Part shown: one piece after another, positions 24,401 through 37,136 of the stretch
Layout: each line of letters opens with the position of its first letter
Position numbering within the stretch: the stretch's first letter is position 1
Source of the DNA: Arbacia lixula
Lineage: Eukaryota; Echinodermata; Echinoidea; Arbacioida; Arbaciidae
NCBI GenBank assembly: GCA_963669155.1
Contig: OZ022576.1
Coordinates: 16,778,035 to 16,842,034 of the forward strand
Direction of reading: 5' to 3'
Length of the DNA: 64,000 bases
The notes under the pieces: generated by a model
What the model was told of the DNA's origin: nothing
Databases searched by the model: none
The model's input: only the letters and a program-made list of their open reading frames with translations
Program-made: the position numbers and the translations under genes

Positions 24401-27400
24401 CATGTACATTGTATGCTAGAGTAATTTGTGAGTTTCTTCATCCTGATGAAATTTAAACGGTGTTCTCTTAAGTATGTGTGCTACATAACATTTTTAGGCC
24501 TGCAAGATGGATATAATTATGAACGTCACCTTTGAATGAAGGACTTTGTAATAGGTTTTATCATATTTATATCATTACCATGCAAATAAAACCGCACAAT
24601 GGTGTGGTTATGTAACTACTATTCACTCGTAGTGAAATTAACATAATCATCCAGGCATCTTCACAAAGAAGCTAGCAACCAAATAAATAAACCACCACGA
24701 ACATTACTTATTACACGAAAAAGCAATAAAAGAAGTGGAGCCATTGGATGGTTTAATTAGCAGACCCATTACTGCGACATAATATGAATTGCGAGACAAA
24801 TTTCCCGGAGTCGCGGGGAACCAATTTGTCATTTACCCATTTCCTGCTATCGCGGTGTGCTGACAGGTTATATGATGACCGCTGTCATGAGCTAATGCTG
24901 ATTAATTATCTTGCGAGGTAGTCCCCACACAGGTTTATGGCTAAACATGGAAAACAGTTGTGATTTTAATCATGAAGTCACTAAAGTAGACCACGATATT
25001 ATCCGTCGAGTGTACAATTTATCACAATAATTTATTTAATAAATATTATGTAGACAAGATAAAACATTTCGGTAAGAACATGCTTTCGCATTCACCCAGA
25101 AAAGTTTGACCCATTTATGGGGTGATAAAGGAAATGAAAGAGTGAAAGAGGAGAGATAGTTTTACTTTATAACACTTCAGCCTATACAATATTGTTTTTA
25201 CATGTAGATTACAAAGTACTAGAATGGAACAGAAAGAGAGGAAAGGCGTGCTAGATTAAATATTTGTTCTTCCAGAAAATAGTTACAGTCTTTAGGTGCA
25301 AGGGCAATTATTAACAGAACTATGAGTAACACTTTCCCAAGTGATAATTTTTTTTTTTATGCAATTATGAAAGAAAGGAAATATAAGACGTGTCTAATCT
25401 ATCGATTATTGTATTTGGATTGCATGCAGGCTACATGGTCAACTATTTTCACCTCTGCCTGCGATGCTTTAAAAAGCAAGTTGTCATATAAAACGCTGAA
25501 AGGACTAAGGAGCAACGACAACAATTTTAATTACGTCCTGAGGGACAGTTATGAAGCAATTTCAATTTTTATATTTCCACACCAAATAGAGGCAAATATG
25601 CACGGTGCACTAGACGCAATAAGCGCAATATTCTTGTAAGATAATTGGACGCCTTGAATAATGAACACTAGTAATCATCGCTATAAGACAACCCACCGAT
25701 AGATCCATTCCAAAGTATGAGAAGAAAGGAGTAAGCAAATATAATCAGTGATCACAATTACTGCCAACTCTTGAACTTCAGACCTGGCAATAACAGTTTT
25801 CTTTTTAATCTCAACCTGAACTGTGCACACACCTCCATTTTCTATCAACAGGTACCACTCCCCCTTGGTCTCCATCTTTGAACAGACGAAGAAAGGGACA
25901 TGACCATATGGGATGTTTCTAAATCAAACATACAGGACTAATCTTGAAGTAATGTACTCACTCTCAGGAAAGTTACCTATATAGGTGTGTTTTGAAGCCA
26001 GATATATCATTCAGACTAGCAGACTCCCCCCCCCCCCCCCCCTCATATACACTGTAGTCTACAGGCACAGTCTGAATCATTGTCTACAAATGCGGGTCTG
26101 TTAGACTAGACTAGCGTTTGACCCGCCGGTTGCGATGTACAATCATTTATGACATGTACGAGGGTAATATATTCAGTTTCAGACTTGTTAATACTGACTG
26201 ACAAGAGTTTACGCATGAAAACTTAAAGCACACGGTACTAATATAAAGTCAAAGAAACATTCATTTTGACTGAGGCTCAAACAATGATTCTCTACCTCCA
26301 TGAGGGTTATCGCTCTCTTAAACATAGTGTACTCCTCTTACAGGTCAACAAAATTAGGTTGTACCAAAAAAAAAAAAAACATAAATGGAAGAACATTAAT
26401 GTTTAAGAATATTCCTTCGTCAGAATATAGGAAGTCAAAAGTTAATTTGAATGGGTTTGTGCTGACCATTGCATTTAATCTCGAATTTTACCCGGCCATC
26501 TCAAAGGCTTTATACTTACAGACCCTTGTACTGAGAAAACAAGTTAAAACATCACATGTGTTAGAGAGCAATTATGAGAACATATTTTCTTGTGATGAAA
26601 ATGTTAACAAAAGTGTTATATTGAAAACTGCAACCTCATTTTGCACTCGAAAAGGAACCTGAACCAGAGAGGCAATCTACAAACGAATATGTTTTCATGG
26701 AGTAGTTGAATTCCACCTCACTGTCATGTTTGATAAGCTGGACTTTCACTTTGTACTGTCTTGTGGATAATGCAATGTTTTACAGAATTGGATTTTGTCT
26801 TTAAAGAAGGGTACACTACATTTAAATCTGTATAGCATTCAACTTGAAGTACACACTACCAAGGGCATATACATGGTTCATCATAAATTATGATAATACT
26901 TAAATGATCAAGGTAAGAACATAAATTATGCACCTTGTCTTTTGATATGGTCATAATGATGAGCTCACTGAACTTGATTCCTTGACAGCTGTTTTTTTTT
27001 GTTAATAATGATCAATTTAATGATACAATATGCAATGTTCATCATCATGATATTGGTATTCATTATTATGCAAGAAACATTATTTTTTATTAAAACTAGC
27101 ATGGTACTGAGTTCATACTCCTTACCAGGTCAGCTGTCTACCATGAACGATGTTCAAAATTTAGACCAGATCGAGAGGTGGTTGGTCTCACCTCCATCTT
27201 CCGGTAATATTTCGATGAACCATGGAACCGGGACTTTGCACTACTGTAACAGTACTACACTAGTGCAAGTCCACTGAACTTGAAAGCCAACGTACTGGCT
27301 TTGATCATGCACGTATATCTGCTACATGCATGCATATCTGGCCTGGCCACGTACAACTCAACTAGTATCGATGTCTGGTACAACAATGAATTCCCAGCAT

Positions 27401-27748
27401 GACAAAATGGTTGGTTACCTGCCATGTTTTTGCATAGCGAACACGGTACGCTGCACAAAATCAAAAGCATAAAACTGAAACAATGGCCATGATGTTATGA
27501 TACATGAGAAAACATGTGGTAGATAAGAGGACATAGAGAAAGAGAGCTCAGAACTGAGCTGATGTAAGACTCAGTCATAGGCAAGAAGGTATCGCATGAT
27601 ATGATAGATTGATAATACTGTCATTTCTGTTACTCGTAATCGTAAATATAGTATGCCCAATCTCCTTTCATACCTCCTGTGTGTCTAGTCGTGGAAACGT
27701 CTTCTGTGGGACTACGGCAATGCCCATTTCGTCGAAGTCTACATCCAT
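15488..27748 (-). CDS. NFE2L: CNC-bZIP transcription factor, short NRF2-like (soluble) isoform, 613 aa
   Basis: Exons on the - strand: 27748-27674, 20298-19287, 17205-17104, 16140-15488; 1842 coding bases give 613 residues (human NRF2 is 605). The 25-residue first exon ends in ...RLDTQE and joins in phase 0 to DMDLIESLWRQDIDMG. This is the same junction as human NRF2, where the short first exon ends just before DMDLIDILWRQDIDLG. This product lacks the ER anchor but keeps the KEAP1-binding degron (W-R-Q-D-I-D-M-G near residues 34-41 and ETGE at 77-80). It is therefore predicted to be a cytosolic, KEAP1-controlled activator of antioxidant genes. An in-frame TGA (27776-27778) precedes the ATG. 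The NRF1-like first exon lies inside this isoform's first intron. Confidence 0.82.
16141..17103 (-). other. NFE2L intron with (GA)n
   Basis: Lies between the acidic exon and the bZIP exon. A GA microsatellite (17011-17093) sits only about ten bases from the donor side. Otherwise AT-rich, nothing else seen. Confidence 0.85.
17011..17093. repeat. (GA)n microsatellite, interrupted
   Basis: GA repeats with AAAGAG, ATAGAGG and TGACAG interruptions, adjacent to an NFE2L splice donor. Confidence 0.95.
17104..17205 (-). CDS. NFE2L: NFE2L exon: acidic GSIFDDEEGAAGYSSSSDQ segment
   Basis: Acceptor ...CCTCAATACAG, donor CAAGAG|GTCAGT. The 102 bases are two completing an Asp codon, 33 codons, and one base left over. 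The frame reads GSIFDDEEGAAGYSSSSD, resembling the NRF1 sequence EEGAVGYSSDSETLD just upstream of the CNC domain. The ATG that opens the exon is a chance codon in another frame. Confidence 0.85.
17206..19286 (-). other. NFE2L intron
   Basis: About 2 kb with many acatgtacatgt-type motifs (for example about 17420-17600, 17950 and 18340-18360) and no convincing exon. The open frames at 17722-18520 overlap one another on both strands without splice support. Confidence 0.8.
19287..20298 (-). CDS. NFE2L: NFE2L exon: Neh2 degron, Neh4/Neh5 activation motifs and NST region
   Basis: Acceptor ...GTTTTCTGCAG|GACATGG; donor GAAAGTG|GTACGT; 337 codons plus one base. It begins DMDLIESLWRQDIDMG (the DLG-type KEAP1 latch, with Met for Leu) and reaches IDGETGEFVP (the ETGE hinge, intact). 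Four lysines lie between the two motifs. LEDCLQLLEEE resembles Neh4 and EQRWQDLATIPELQ resembles Neh5, both CBP-binding segments. The following 170 residues are rich in Asn/Ser/Thr/Pro with ten N-x-S/T sequons. The end (DEQMHDVIAALGEDAESLSD) is acidic. An apparent earlier Met (MFSLCFLQ) is intron read-through. Confidence 0.95.
20299..20889 (-). other. NFE2L intron carrying an inverted-repeat element
   Basis: Separates first exon A from the Neh2 exon. Contains the 20470-20652 element. Confidence 0.85.
20470..20652. mobile_element. MITE with 'acagt...actgt' ends and repeated 'tatagcagccac' boxes
   Basis: Left end acagtcaaaccggtctta pairs with right end tatagacaggtttcactgt. Inside are five or so variants of tatagcagccacc/tatagtggccac. 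It is non-coding and of a kind common in marine invertebrate genomes. Confidence 0.6.
20890..21456 (-). CDS. NFE2L: NFE2L alternative first coding exon A: NRF1-type ER-anchor domain
   Basis: ATG 21456, donor ACAGAG|GTAGTG, 189 codons, phase 0. The start MIQKKLPYNTMLAIALMLSM is a signal-anchor-like helix after two lysines. It is followed by LGPSVGLTETQFHNLYNSVG, matching the NRF1 N-terminal block LGPSSAYTQTQFHNLRNTL. TAFLLDRQEAS aligns with the NRF1 segment cut by DDI2 (NAWLVHRD). The second half is His/Asp/Glu-rich (DSDEGFEEMDTEVEGAVG). An in-frame TAA at 21508-21510 supports the start if the 5' leader is unspliced. Confidence 0.93.
23621..24372. mobile_element. Fold-back element with about 200-bp inverted arms
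   Basis: The left arm (23621-23824) carries aaaatagcataactttttatt, attttgggcaaaataatttggcagg and aatcacattaatccaatcag. The same strings occur in reverse complement in the right arm (about 24155-24372). The unique centre (about 330 bases) shows no recognisable protein, and the right arm has a G run at 24341-24353. Confidence 0.8.
24720..24960. promoter_or_regulatory. Candidate conserved non-coding island in the NFE2L intron
   Basis: GC-richer than its surroundings and free of simple repeats, with homeodomain-type taattag and attaattat sites, tgacag (Meis/TGIF-type) and gctgacagg. It has no open frame. Suggestive only; no conservation test was possible. Confidence 0.25.
27674..27748 (-). CDS. 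NFE2L: NFE2L alternative first coding exon B: NRF2-type short N-terminus
   Basis: ATG 27748 in context AACATGG; donor CAGGAG|GTATGA; 25 codons in phase 0, starting MDVDFDEMGIAVV and ending FPRLDTQE. Human NRF2 has a similarly short acidic/Pro first exon ending QQ before DMDLIDILWRQ. The in-frame TGA at 27776-27778 closes the frame upstream. The assignment rests on position, phase, strand and the junction analogy rather than strong sequence identity. Confidence 0.75.
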
Positions 27749-28340
27749 GTTGGCTGTGTGGTTGCGTTTTATCCCTCACTAAAACGTGTCGTCTCTAGTG
27801 GTTCATCAAGTAGTACTGGTTTACAGCAGAATCAGGAGCAAGACTGTCACAATCCTGTAGAGCGTTCGTGAGTGGTAGTTACTGGTAGTAGATGACACGT
27901 ACTGTTTACTATATTGGTATTCACGGAATGCGTATACGAAGGTTTCAAGGTGCGTGGAGTATATTTCACTGAAAATGCATTCCTGAATTAGTCCTGGATC
28001 AGAATGATTCGATGTTGTGGGTTTATATTGATGAGATTCAATCAGTTGTCGAGTTGAATTCCAGACTGGATTATCCTGTCAATTTGGGGGTATATTTGTG
28101 TGCCGTTCCCGGAGTACTACTGCCCGAACGTGTCCGCCTACTGCCGTGGTATATACAAATGATAGATACCGCGCGTGAATTACAGCTGAGCGCAGCAGTA
28201 CTTCCATTGCGCACGGCACGCCTGGTTGACCCAGGGGTCGCCAAATGTTTAATATGTAAATAAAAGCAACTACGAAAAGTCGACCAATCAACGGCCCTAG
28301 TGATGATGTCATCGTCAGCCAAGCGTGCTCTCCACTATTG

Positions 28341-28348
28341 TGACGTCA
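28341..28348. promoter_or_regulatory. CRE/ATF palindrome upstream of the NRF2-like first exon
   Basis: Perfect TGACGTCA about 600 bases upstream of the ATG at 27748, in the GC-richer putative promoter block. Such sites bind CREB/ATF-type bZIP dimers; function here is inferred. Confidence 0.4.
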
Positions 28349-31291
28349 ATAACTGCTGTCCAAATTTGGAACACGCGAAGTGTTTCGCCAAATGCAACTG
28401 TGTCAGGAAATCATTTTTGTTTTGACAGGAACCACTCACACAAGATGTACGCAAATGTCACTTTCAGATGCTTTATGTTAAAAACGAGACATAAGAATAA
28501 AAAGAATATATCTTGGCGCTTTATGAAATTGTTATTCGACGGATTTCAGCTTCCTAACTATATAGACTACTATATATGTTTACCCTCCAAACATCACGCC
28601 TGTTGGTACATTACAAGATTAGACAGCATGTGCAGGAGGTAAAAAAGAGATAAACTTTACTAGTACATATATATATATGGCATAATTGACGAGATATGGC
28701 ACAATACTTTAGCGCAGAATGGGAGATATACATTTATAGTAATGCTATGTTAGCTCTGAATGTGTACCATAAAAGAGCAGAGTACAGCAATGCATTTGAA
28801 AAAGAAAAAGAAAACAAAAAACAAGATATCTTTGCTATGACCAGCAGGTTGGACATTGATGGGGAGGATTTACGTGTGATAAGGAACCCATTCTGGAATA
28901 AAAAGAGGAAGGGCACACCTTACTGGCAACAACAATTTAACCCATGTCAATCCTTAAAAGAGTAATGACACCCCTTTAGAATCTACTTCTGAAGTAAAAA
29001 AAAAAAAAAAAAAAAAAGGGGGGGGGGGCTGCTTTCTACTTCGCAGTATGAGAACTGGGTATAATGTGACAGGTTATCTATTTATGTCTTACTCTTGTAA
29101 TTCTTATCCTCGTTAGTAAACTTTGCTGCACTGTATACAACTCAGAATTATAATAAATACAACCCATATTTGGAAGATCAAATCAGAATATGATGGTACA
29201 TGGAATATTAGTCATAAAACCTTCGAATATTTCCTCCTGCTGTCAAAAAAGATTGAATTACTCAAATTATCATAAAATACACGGAAATATGTATGTTTAC
29301 CTAATTCCAACCACAATAAATGTTATGATTGTGTGTCTATTGTTCACGGTCATTTTCTATTTATGGTTTCCATTCCATCTGTACCGCTGTCAACTGGAAA
29401 GCCCCTTTCTCCATAATTTTGTTCCTAGTTGGTCATTTTTTTTTCATTTAGTTAGAAAACAAGTGTATTTATAGAGCTTGAATGGATAATTACGTGTGAA
29501 ATATAATCTTACCCAGGGGCGAAAACACAGATGAAGATCCTTGTGCTTGGTACGAGACCGACTCTTCCCCCTAGGCTTCATAGACCACAGACAGACATAA
29601 TAACCATTCTACTCCAATGACGTCAAACATTTTGTTATTTTATGGGAAAACATTAAAGGCGGAGTGGGCTTGCATATACTAGTAGTGGGGGTTCAGTTGA
29701 AGTTATTCTATAGCGTTGCCCAAACCAACCAAGGTTTGCTGCCTTTTCAGCGTATTAAACTCGTCGCTATCGACACTATTTTAACAATTATTTACCCTAT
29801 GATACGTTTTTTTCTTTAAATGTCTATACAAAAAATTAGGCTTCTCTGTCAAACTTCACAAGGCATTATATCTATCGAGGGTATTCAATTTTGCATATTT
29901 GTTATGATAACGTATATGCCTATTTGTTATTTTGGAATACATGTAATTAGTTTGCATATCGTGCAGAATATAAAAAGAGTGGTTGACATCATTTAACTCC
30001 ATACCATGTATAATATTAGCGACCAGTACAGAGTATAACTTTTACGCTTATTATGATCATGAGGTTGTATTGTTTTCTATATGAGAACACATATTATCAT
30101 CAAGCAGTTGATAAGCTCGCTCTCTTAATACATGGTAGTGTTTGGAACAGGATTAGACTTTAGACCTTTAAAACGATCCTTTTTTTTCTATTGAACTTCC
30201 AAAGGGTTGGGACTGTTTGTATTTCTCTCTCGTGGATTTGGAATTCATCTCCACGCACGTTATGAATAGAGGTTGCTTGCTCGCTGGCGGTTATTGTACT
30301 GCGCTCTATTATTAGGCATTGCAGTACCACTCGGTGCCAGGTCTGAACGAGGTTTCACTATGTACACCGCTGCGCATGGGAACACACACACAATAGACCG
30401 TCAGAGAGTGGGAATGGTCTCCAATAATATCATCCCATTCCCGCCTTCCCCCCCAACATGTGTGCACGTTGGCAACCAAACGACGAATTGAAAATGAGTG
30501 TAATATACGAATAAAATTATGTACGATTATGACCCATGTCTCAGCTGAGCTTAACGTATAATGAAGATGGAGTATTGCATCCACCAGCACACTACGTTAC
30601 ACAGGTAGACTGGGATTGTATCGTCCGATACTATATGGTGTAGGACCCATGGGATAAATAAAGTCACATTAGCATAATTACTGAGACAAAGATCTAGTCA
30701 TAAATGTGAAAGATTTGGCAACTGCTTCACGTCAGTGGAAACAAAAAGCAAAATAATGGTGACACCCCCCTCCCACACACACCTAAACATAACACACCAC
30801 ACTAACTTCATTGATCATTGATCCCTGGATACCATTTTTGTTTTTGACGCCACACAACCTTTTTCAAGGAAAAGCGTAAAACATTATACAATAAGTAAGA
30901 ATAAGCATCGACAATAAATGAGCCCTCAATATAATACAATTAGATGGGAATGAGCGAGTGATTTCACACTGTTTTCTCTCTGGAGAATTCCCTTCAAAAA
31001 TTCGGAGCTCTTCAGACTGCAATTCGACTAAAAAGTCAGAGGTATTCAGAGTCCAATTAAACCAAAGGCTCCTTTCACGTCACACTTTCTTCTTTTTAGA
31101 AGGTACTCAAACGGCCTTCGTACTTTTCGGGAAGAAGATTGTTGAAAATAAAAGAGAGGGCGCTATTGTCATTATAACAACGCAACGAGCCACATTGATA
31201 TTAAAAGCACACAGTAAAAACTGGTTTTCAAAGCAAGTCGCAGAAACGTACAAATCACCAATGTCTCTCTTTCTTCACTTCTCCCTCCCCC

Positions 31292-31294
31292 CCC

Positions 31295-31360
<66 letters not shown>
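31292..31360. repeat. (CT)n microsatellite
   Basis: CT dinucleotides with two short interruptions. Confidence 0.95.
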
Positions 31361-31363
<3 letters not shown>

Positions 31364-32077
31364 CCTCCCCCCTCCCATCTTCCTCTTTGTCTCTGTCTCT
31401 CCCCCTCAATCTGATATTCTCTCTACCTCTCTCTCACTGGGGAGGTGTGAGTTCATCTTTCTCCTCTCACACTCTTTCCGTTGCTAGAAGTTGCTAGAAG
31501 TTTTATCATTATCAATGCTCGTTAAGTTTTAAACGATCATCAGCAATAATTGTTTAACCACATCATGGATGGATATTCAGTTGTGTCACCCTTTATCACA
31601 TTCCTTCCACCCACACGAACCAGCCCGCCACGAACCAGCCCCCTACCCCCACCCTCACCCATACCTCAGCCTACCCCAGCCGAACTATCTTACCGTCCTG
31701 ACCGTGACCCCAGTGGGAGACTCCCTGTCATAAGAGCACCATAGTTATGGTATTACATGACGGGTCCCACAGTCGACGTCGATGACAGTCGTCACTCGGC
31801 GCCCTGATCGAGTTTCGCCACGAGTGGTCGGTGATGACGAAGAAGCGTTCCGTCATCGTATACCCGATCATCCCCCAATGATTTTGTGCCCAAAATACAC
31901 TTGTTCAGAAACCGTGGGAAATAGAGGCCTACAAGAACCCCCCCCCCCCCAAAAAAAAAAAAAAGTCCATTGTACAAGCAATAATAGCACAGAATGAGTG
32001 GATGGGAGAAAAGGAGAAAGAGGGAAACAGAGAGAGAAACAAAATGAAAGACACAGAGATACATAGGCAGAGACAGA

Positions 32078-32080
<3 letters not shown>

Positions 32081-32166
<86 letters not shown>

Positions 32167-32333
32167 CTGAGAGACAGAGAGAGAGAGAGACAGAGACAGA
32201 CAGAAACAAGAAGAGAGGAGAGACAGAGACAGACAGAGACAGAGACAGAGACAAAGAGACAGAGAGAGAGGGAGGGATACAGACACAGACACAGAAAGAG
32301 CGACAAAGACAGAGACAGAGACAGGGAGACAAA
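32081..32333. repeat. (GA)n/(GACA)n compound microsatellite
   Basis: Pure GA repeats (about 32081-32145) grading into gagacagagacagacagaga units to about 32333. Confidence 0.95.
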
Positions 32334-34534
32334 TAATATGAAAATGTAAATAAATCATGTGTAAAAAAAGAAGAACGGTGCTGTTTGAACAACCGACCGC
32401 CGTTATAAAAACCTTTTTGACCCAATGTACTCGCCAGATTATTCTCTCCTAAAATAGAGGTGACATACAGTCGTTAATGTGATTACTGTATGTCTAGTCA
32501 TAAATATGATTGATTGGTGAATATATACATCCAGGAAATCCGTTTCAATGGCTAGCCTATATCACATTTCTGCAAATTGCCTCCAAAATGGTGAAACACA
32601 ATCAAATTAGTCATAATTCATACCATAATTTCTTTTACCTTCCGTGTGCTGTCGATCTGGCTTAGTCGGGCAGCGGACTAGTAAGCTGATCACCAGCAAT
32701 ATACAGGAACAAACATTACTTCAAGAATTAACCAGTTTCGTTCTAATTCTTCGAGTAGAAGTTATCCCACGTTGATCGCGGTCAACAGATCGATCAGGTA
32801 ATATTTTGCAAAAGATGTTTATTCGATGCGCAATAAGAGTGATAGGCGCTCCCGCTCGCGTGTGCCATTCGCAGTCATTGTAATGTCAAGGAGATGCATA
32901 GCGCATACCTGGAACGGTAGGTTTACCTTCCGAGGTACCGGTCATCCTGCAGTGTCCTGCCGGTTATTGTTCTGGCTTAGGCAATGCCAAAGTACGCTTA
33001 GACAAGCGGCAACTGGCCATCAGGGTGTTTTATCTCACCTGCCTTAAATCATGTTAATGTCATGTCTATTTATACCTATTGCGGGAATCAATCAACCTGA
33101 TGAGAAGTGACCATCGAGCTATGGTCGATCTTTATGATCCAGCTCTGGTCCCACGCACCGTGCCCTTCCCTGGTGCGATACCACACCATATCGCGATCGG
33201 AAATCGGACAGGATACCTGGGCATTCGGTCACCGGGATCTGATATAAATTGAGTTGCCGCACTTTCGACGGACCTAGCTCATTCTATGAGAAAACACAGG
33301 CAATGTCGATCCGTATATGATGGTCAATACACGTTTACTCGAAAAATGGGTGTGGTCGTTCGCTTGTCCTAGTCCGCTCATAGTGTGTACCTCAAAAGAA
33401 GATCAGCGAATGGTGCCCTAATAATTTCTACCGAGCAGCAGAGGTCTAAACTCTCCATGTGCCATGTGTAGTGTTCACCTGTAGTGCAAATACAATTTGT
33501 CTGGCACAGAAAGCGTTAATGAAAAAATAACCTTGGTCACCAAGAAATATTGCGTACGCTTTTTAAGATCTGATTGAGATCGTGACCCACTGTGAAAGGC
33601 CAAGGCGTAGCCGCGATGTGCCCTCTTCATTCTCAGAAGAGTCTTTTCTAATTGAGAATATCATCGTTGACTTATCATGTTTGTTGACATGCACTTAACA
33701 CAGTATGAATGATAATATGATGCAATGACAGTAAGATCAACTGATCTTTCTTGACATACATTTATATCTGAATTATGGATTTTTTTAGAGTATCGCTAAT
33801 ACCAGAGATTAAAAATTAAGAAGTACAATGTTTTGAGACGTTTAGCATAGTACATTGGTAAGTTATTTTTTATGGAGAATAAGAAGAGGATATCGTAATG
33901 GTTTGAATAATTGTATCACCATTATCCAGATCACCAACAAAACCAGACAATACAGTCACCTATCTCCCGCAGGAAGAGCATTGTGCTATCTTCTGTTATC
34001 TGTACTCCATCTTTCAGCAGCTAGAGAGTTCATGAGGCTACTACCCAATAACATAAACGGTATCCTGCTTATAATTAGCGGTTCTTGCCGTCGGTATACA
34101 AACTTAACTCTTGATGCACCATTGACACATTTTGAACAAGTAATAGACACAGAACAGCGTTTTGCCTGCCATACGAAAGGTTGATGACCACTTTCCAATT
34201 ACAATTGTTTAAAGCCGTGTTCTTTGCCATGTGTAGGCGGCGTAAGGTCATGTGATGTTTATCATTATGATGAAAATGTATTATCCACCATCAAATTAAT
34301 GTTGAATGTTTTTTAATGTGTGTGTGTTTATATGTGCGTATGATTGCATGTATGTGGTTGTGTAGGGAGAGGGGGGCACACTTATGACCACTGGGATAAG
34401 ACCTTCGTTATACGACTCGTAAGCTATTTGCGACACTGATATCACAAGAAGTATTTTAATGTCCTTGTGATGACATCATGCTATCACTGTAAATGCTAGA
34501 TCTCCTAGATGCTAATGCTAGATATGCTAGATCT

Positions 34535-34557
34535 AGATCTACGCTAGGCGTAGATCT
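34535..34557. repeat. Perfect 10-bp-arm palindrome
   Basis: AGATCTACGC-TAG-GCGTAGATCT, preceded by four direct gctaga(t) motifs. A cruciform or dimer-binding site is possible, but it may be chance within an AGATCT-rich patch. Confidence 0.6.
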
Positions 34558-37100
34558 CAGTACAATACCAGCATCTTGCTGTCGGTGACGTCAATCAATT
34601 AGAACATCAAGGATTGACATGTGATCAACTTAGCATATACCTCGTGACCATTAATCAATCTCATAGATCAACAATTCAGCTGACACATAAAATGGTTAAA
34701 GGGAAACATGAAGTAAGACAGTAGTCTACTAAGAGACTAAAAGACAAATTAAAGTGAACACGAAACAACGTATGAAATTGGAGAAAGTATAGGTCAGCGG
34801 TACGCTGTAGTATGTATGATACGCTTTTTAGAAAGAAGTGACCCTTAAGAACGCCTACTAAAGACTAGGTGTTTAAACATAACATATATTTTTTATTACA
34901 TTATCGTATGAATAGTTTCTAGAATTCCTGTACTTTCTGTTCAGTTGGGTCACCATCACTGACGAATGTGTGCATGGTCAGGACGCGATGACGTCATTCC
35001 GTCAGGAAGATATGAAAATGAAGCGAGCAATAATGATACAAATGCAGCCACAGTAACAAACCTGATATGAACAAAAACCTATGAATCCAATCTGTCAGCC
35101 ATTCTCAGGATTCCGAGCGACTGCTTGTCAATTTCTTGTGGTCTGATGTACCCAGAAAGTCGCATCAGGTAAAATAAAACAACTGGTAGAGACAACGGAG
35201 CACAACAAACGAGTTACAAACCCTTGGCAACTGTCTCAGTTGCACAATTCTTCCAATCATAACTGTGCCCACTTTGGATGTTTGTCAACCACAGCTGAAC
35301 TCCCAAAGTGCAAAAACATTCAGTTGATAAAACCTGATCGTTATCGAACGATCCGACTTTTCCTCAGAATTCTCTTTGCGGCAGTGTTTGGATGACAGTC
35401 GGAAAGCGTTATGTGGGTTTGGGAATCCAAGGTACTAGTAGCTTTTGGCGATTTCTCCATATTTGTATGTCGACATCCAACATTTGCGGTGAATCTTCAC
35501 CTAGCCAACTAATGTCAGCAACAAATGCATACACGAAAAGTAAACATTATCATGAACGCATCATTCTTGTGTTAAGCTCGCGAAAGAGATAGAGATGAAT
35601 ATTTTGTATTAAGACTACGTGATCTGCTTACGATTGCGAGAGTACGCCTGCCATAAATAAGCATACGCAAACGATTATAAGTGAAAGTGAGATTAGCCAA
35701 GCTCCAATGCTTAGCCAAAAACACAAATATCAAATTCCTGACGACCTGGCGCTAACATAATCATAATTCGTAAATGAAAGTGGTGACTGATCCTATTTAT
35801 GAAGTAGGTATTTTCCCCAACCCCCCTCTATAAATTTGCTATAGCAACCGCCTACAAATCTGACCCATATTTCATGGTTTATGGTTTATCATTCGGGATC
35901 ACCTTCGCAAGGTCCGAAGATTGGTGATCATCTCCGGATCTGCAACTCTGACCTATCTCCTCATCTCCTGTCCGTGTATCCACTGTGCATCCATTTTGCA
36001 CCCCCGGGACTGAACGGCTTACACGCGCGTGTGCATTTGGCGGCAAATTTGGCAACACCGAAACAAGCAAAATCAAGGGGTAAGAACACGCAGACGACCC
36101 CTTTTACCCACAGGCCAGCGCGCGGTTAAAATTAGTGTACACCCGTGACCTTTCCCTATTGTTTTCTTACACGCGATTAGCCCGCAGTTATTTACGAAAC
36201 CCATTTTTTCCACGTCTAGACCAAGTTTAACTTCACCAGTTTGCTTTTAACTCTCTCATTACCGTCGGCATGAAGACGTGTGTTTCGCATTCACAAAAAT
36301 GGACGGCTATAATCCACGTCCACTTTTTTTTATGCGTGAATAACTTAATGCTGAGAAGTCCAACGGGTACTCTGAACATCATTGTACAGAGATATAGGAA
36401 AGTTAAAACGATTTGCTGGATATCCATCTGACATTAATCCAATGGCATGAATTTAAAATACAATTGCATTAAGCAATATTGATTAACTCTTCATTCATAT
36501 TAATCATGTTAATATTTTTCTGTTTAGTCATTTGATTTGTTTGTGTGGTAATTCGTTCAATAATTGCGGATATATTGCATATTGATAACGTGTTGATATT
36601 TCTCCATATCTTACCTTTAATGCAGCCGTTTTGTAATGTCACAAAATTATTCACACTCACAAGACGCCGAAAACACAGAAAGAGAAAGAAGGAAACTGTG
36701 TAACATGGTTTTGCAGTAGAACGTTGGTGACATCATGAATGTGGTGCTCGGAAATGAGTAGAGACTGTCATGCGGCAATCGGAAGACGCTGACATTAGCT
36801 TAGCTATTCCTCCTGCAAATCATCCAGTGAATAATTTTCCTGGTGTAGCGGTTCAACCTATTACACATTTTGGGCAGATTTCTTCACATTTTGAGCAGAC
36901 TGCTCCACAAAGTCAGAGATGTATTGCAAGAATTAATCCGCAAACTAATTTTCTATTTTCAAATACGACTGCGCTCATTCGATTGTTGATTTAATTGCTC
37001 ATCAAATTTGGAATCCTTACTTATTCCCTGTCATTGAATACTAAGGTTACACAAAGTCATCGAGGTGAATTACGTGTATACCTATAAAGCGGGTATTAAA

Positions 37101-37136
37101 GGGGTGGGGGGCACGGGGGCAGGGGGTAGGGGGTGG
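37101..37136 (+). other. G-quadruplex-type G-run cluster
   Basis: Five or more runs of 4-6 G separated by 1-3 bases on the + strand. Confidence 0.7.

Larger units (their letters stand above)
21457..27673 (-). other. Intron of the NRF2-like isoform and promoter region of the NRF1-like isoform
   Basis: The first several hundred bases above 21456 must hold the promoter/5' UTR of isoform A; no TATA box is obvious. Further up: a fold-back element (23621-24372), a candidate conserved island (24720-24960) and a poly-C run (26026-26042). Open frames such as 25322-25639 and 26300-26662 have no recognisable domains. Confidence 0.7.

Noticed and set aside
31792..32425. 188- and 185-codon - strand frames
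   Set aside because: Mostly Leu/Ser repeats read from the GA/GACA microsatellite.
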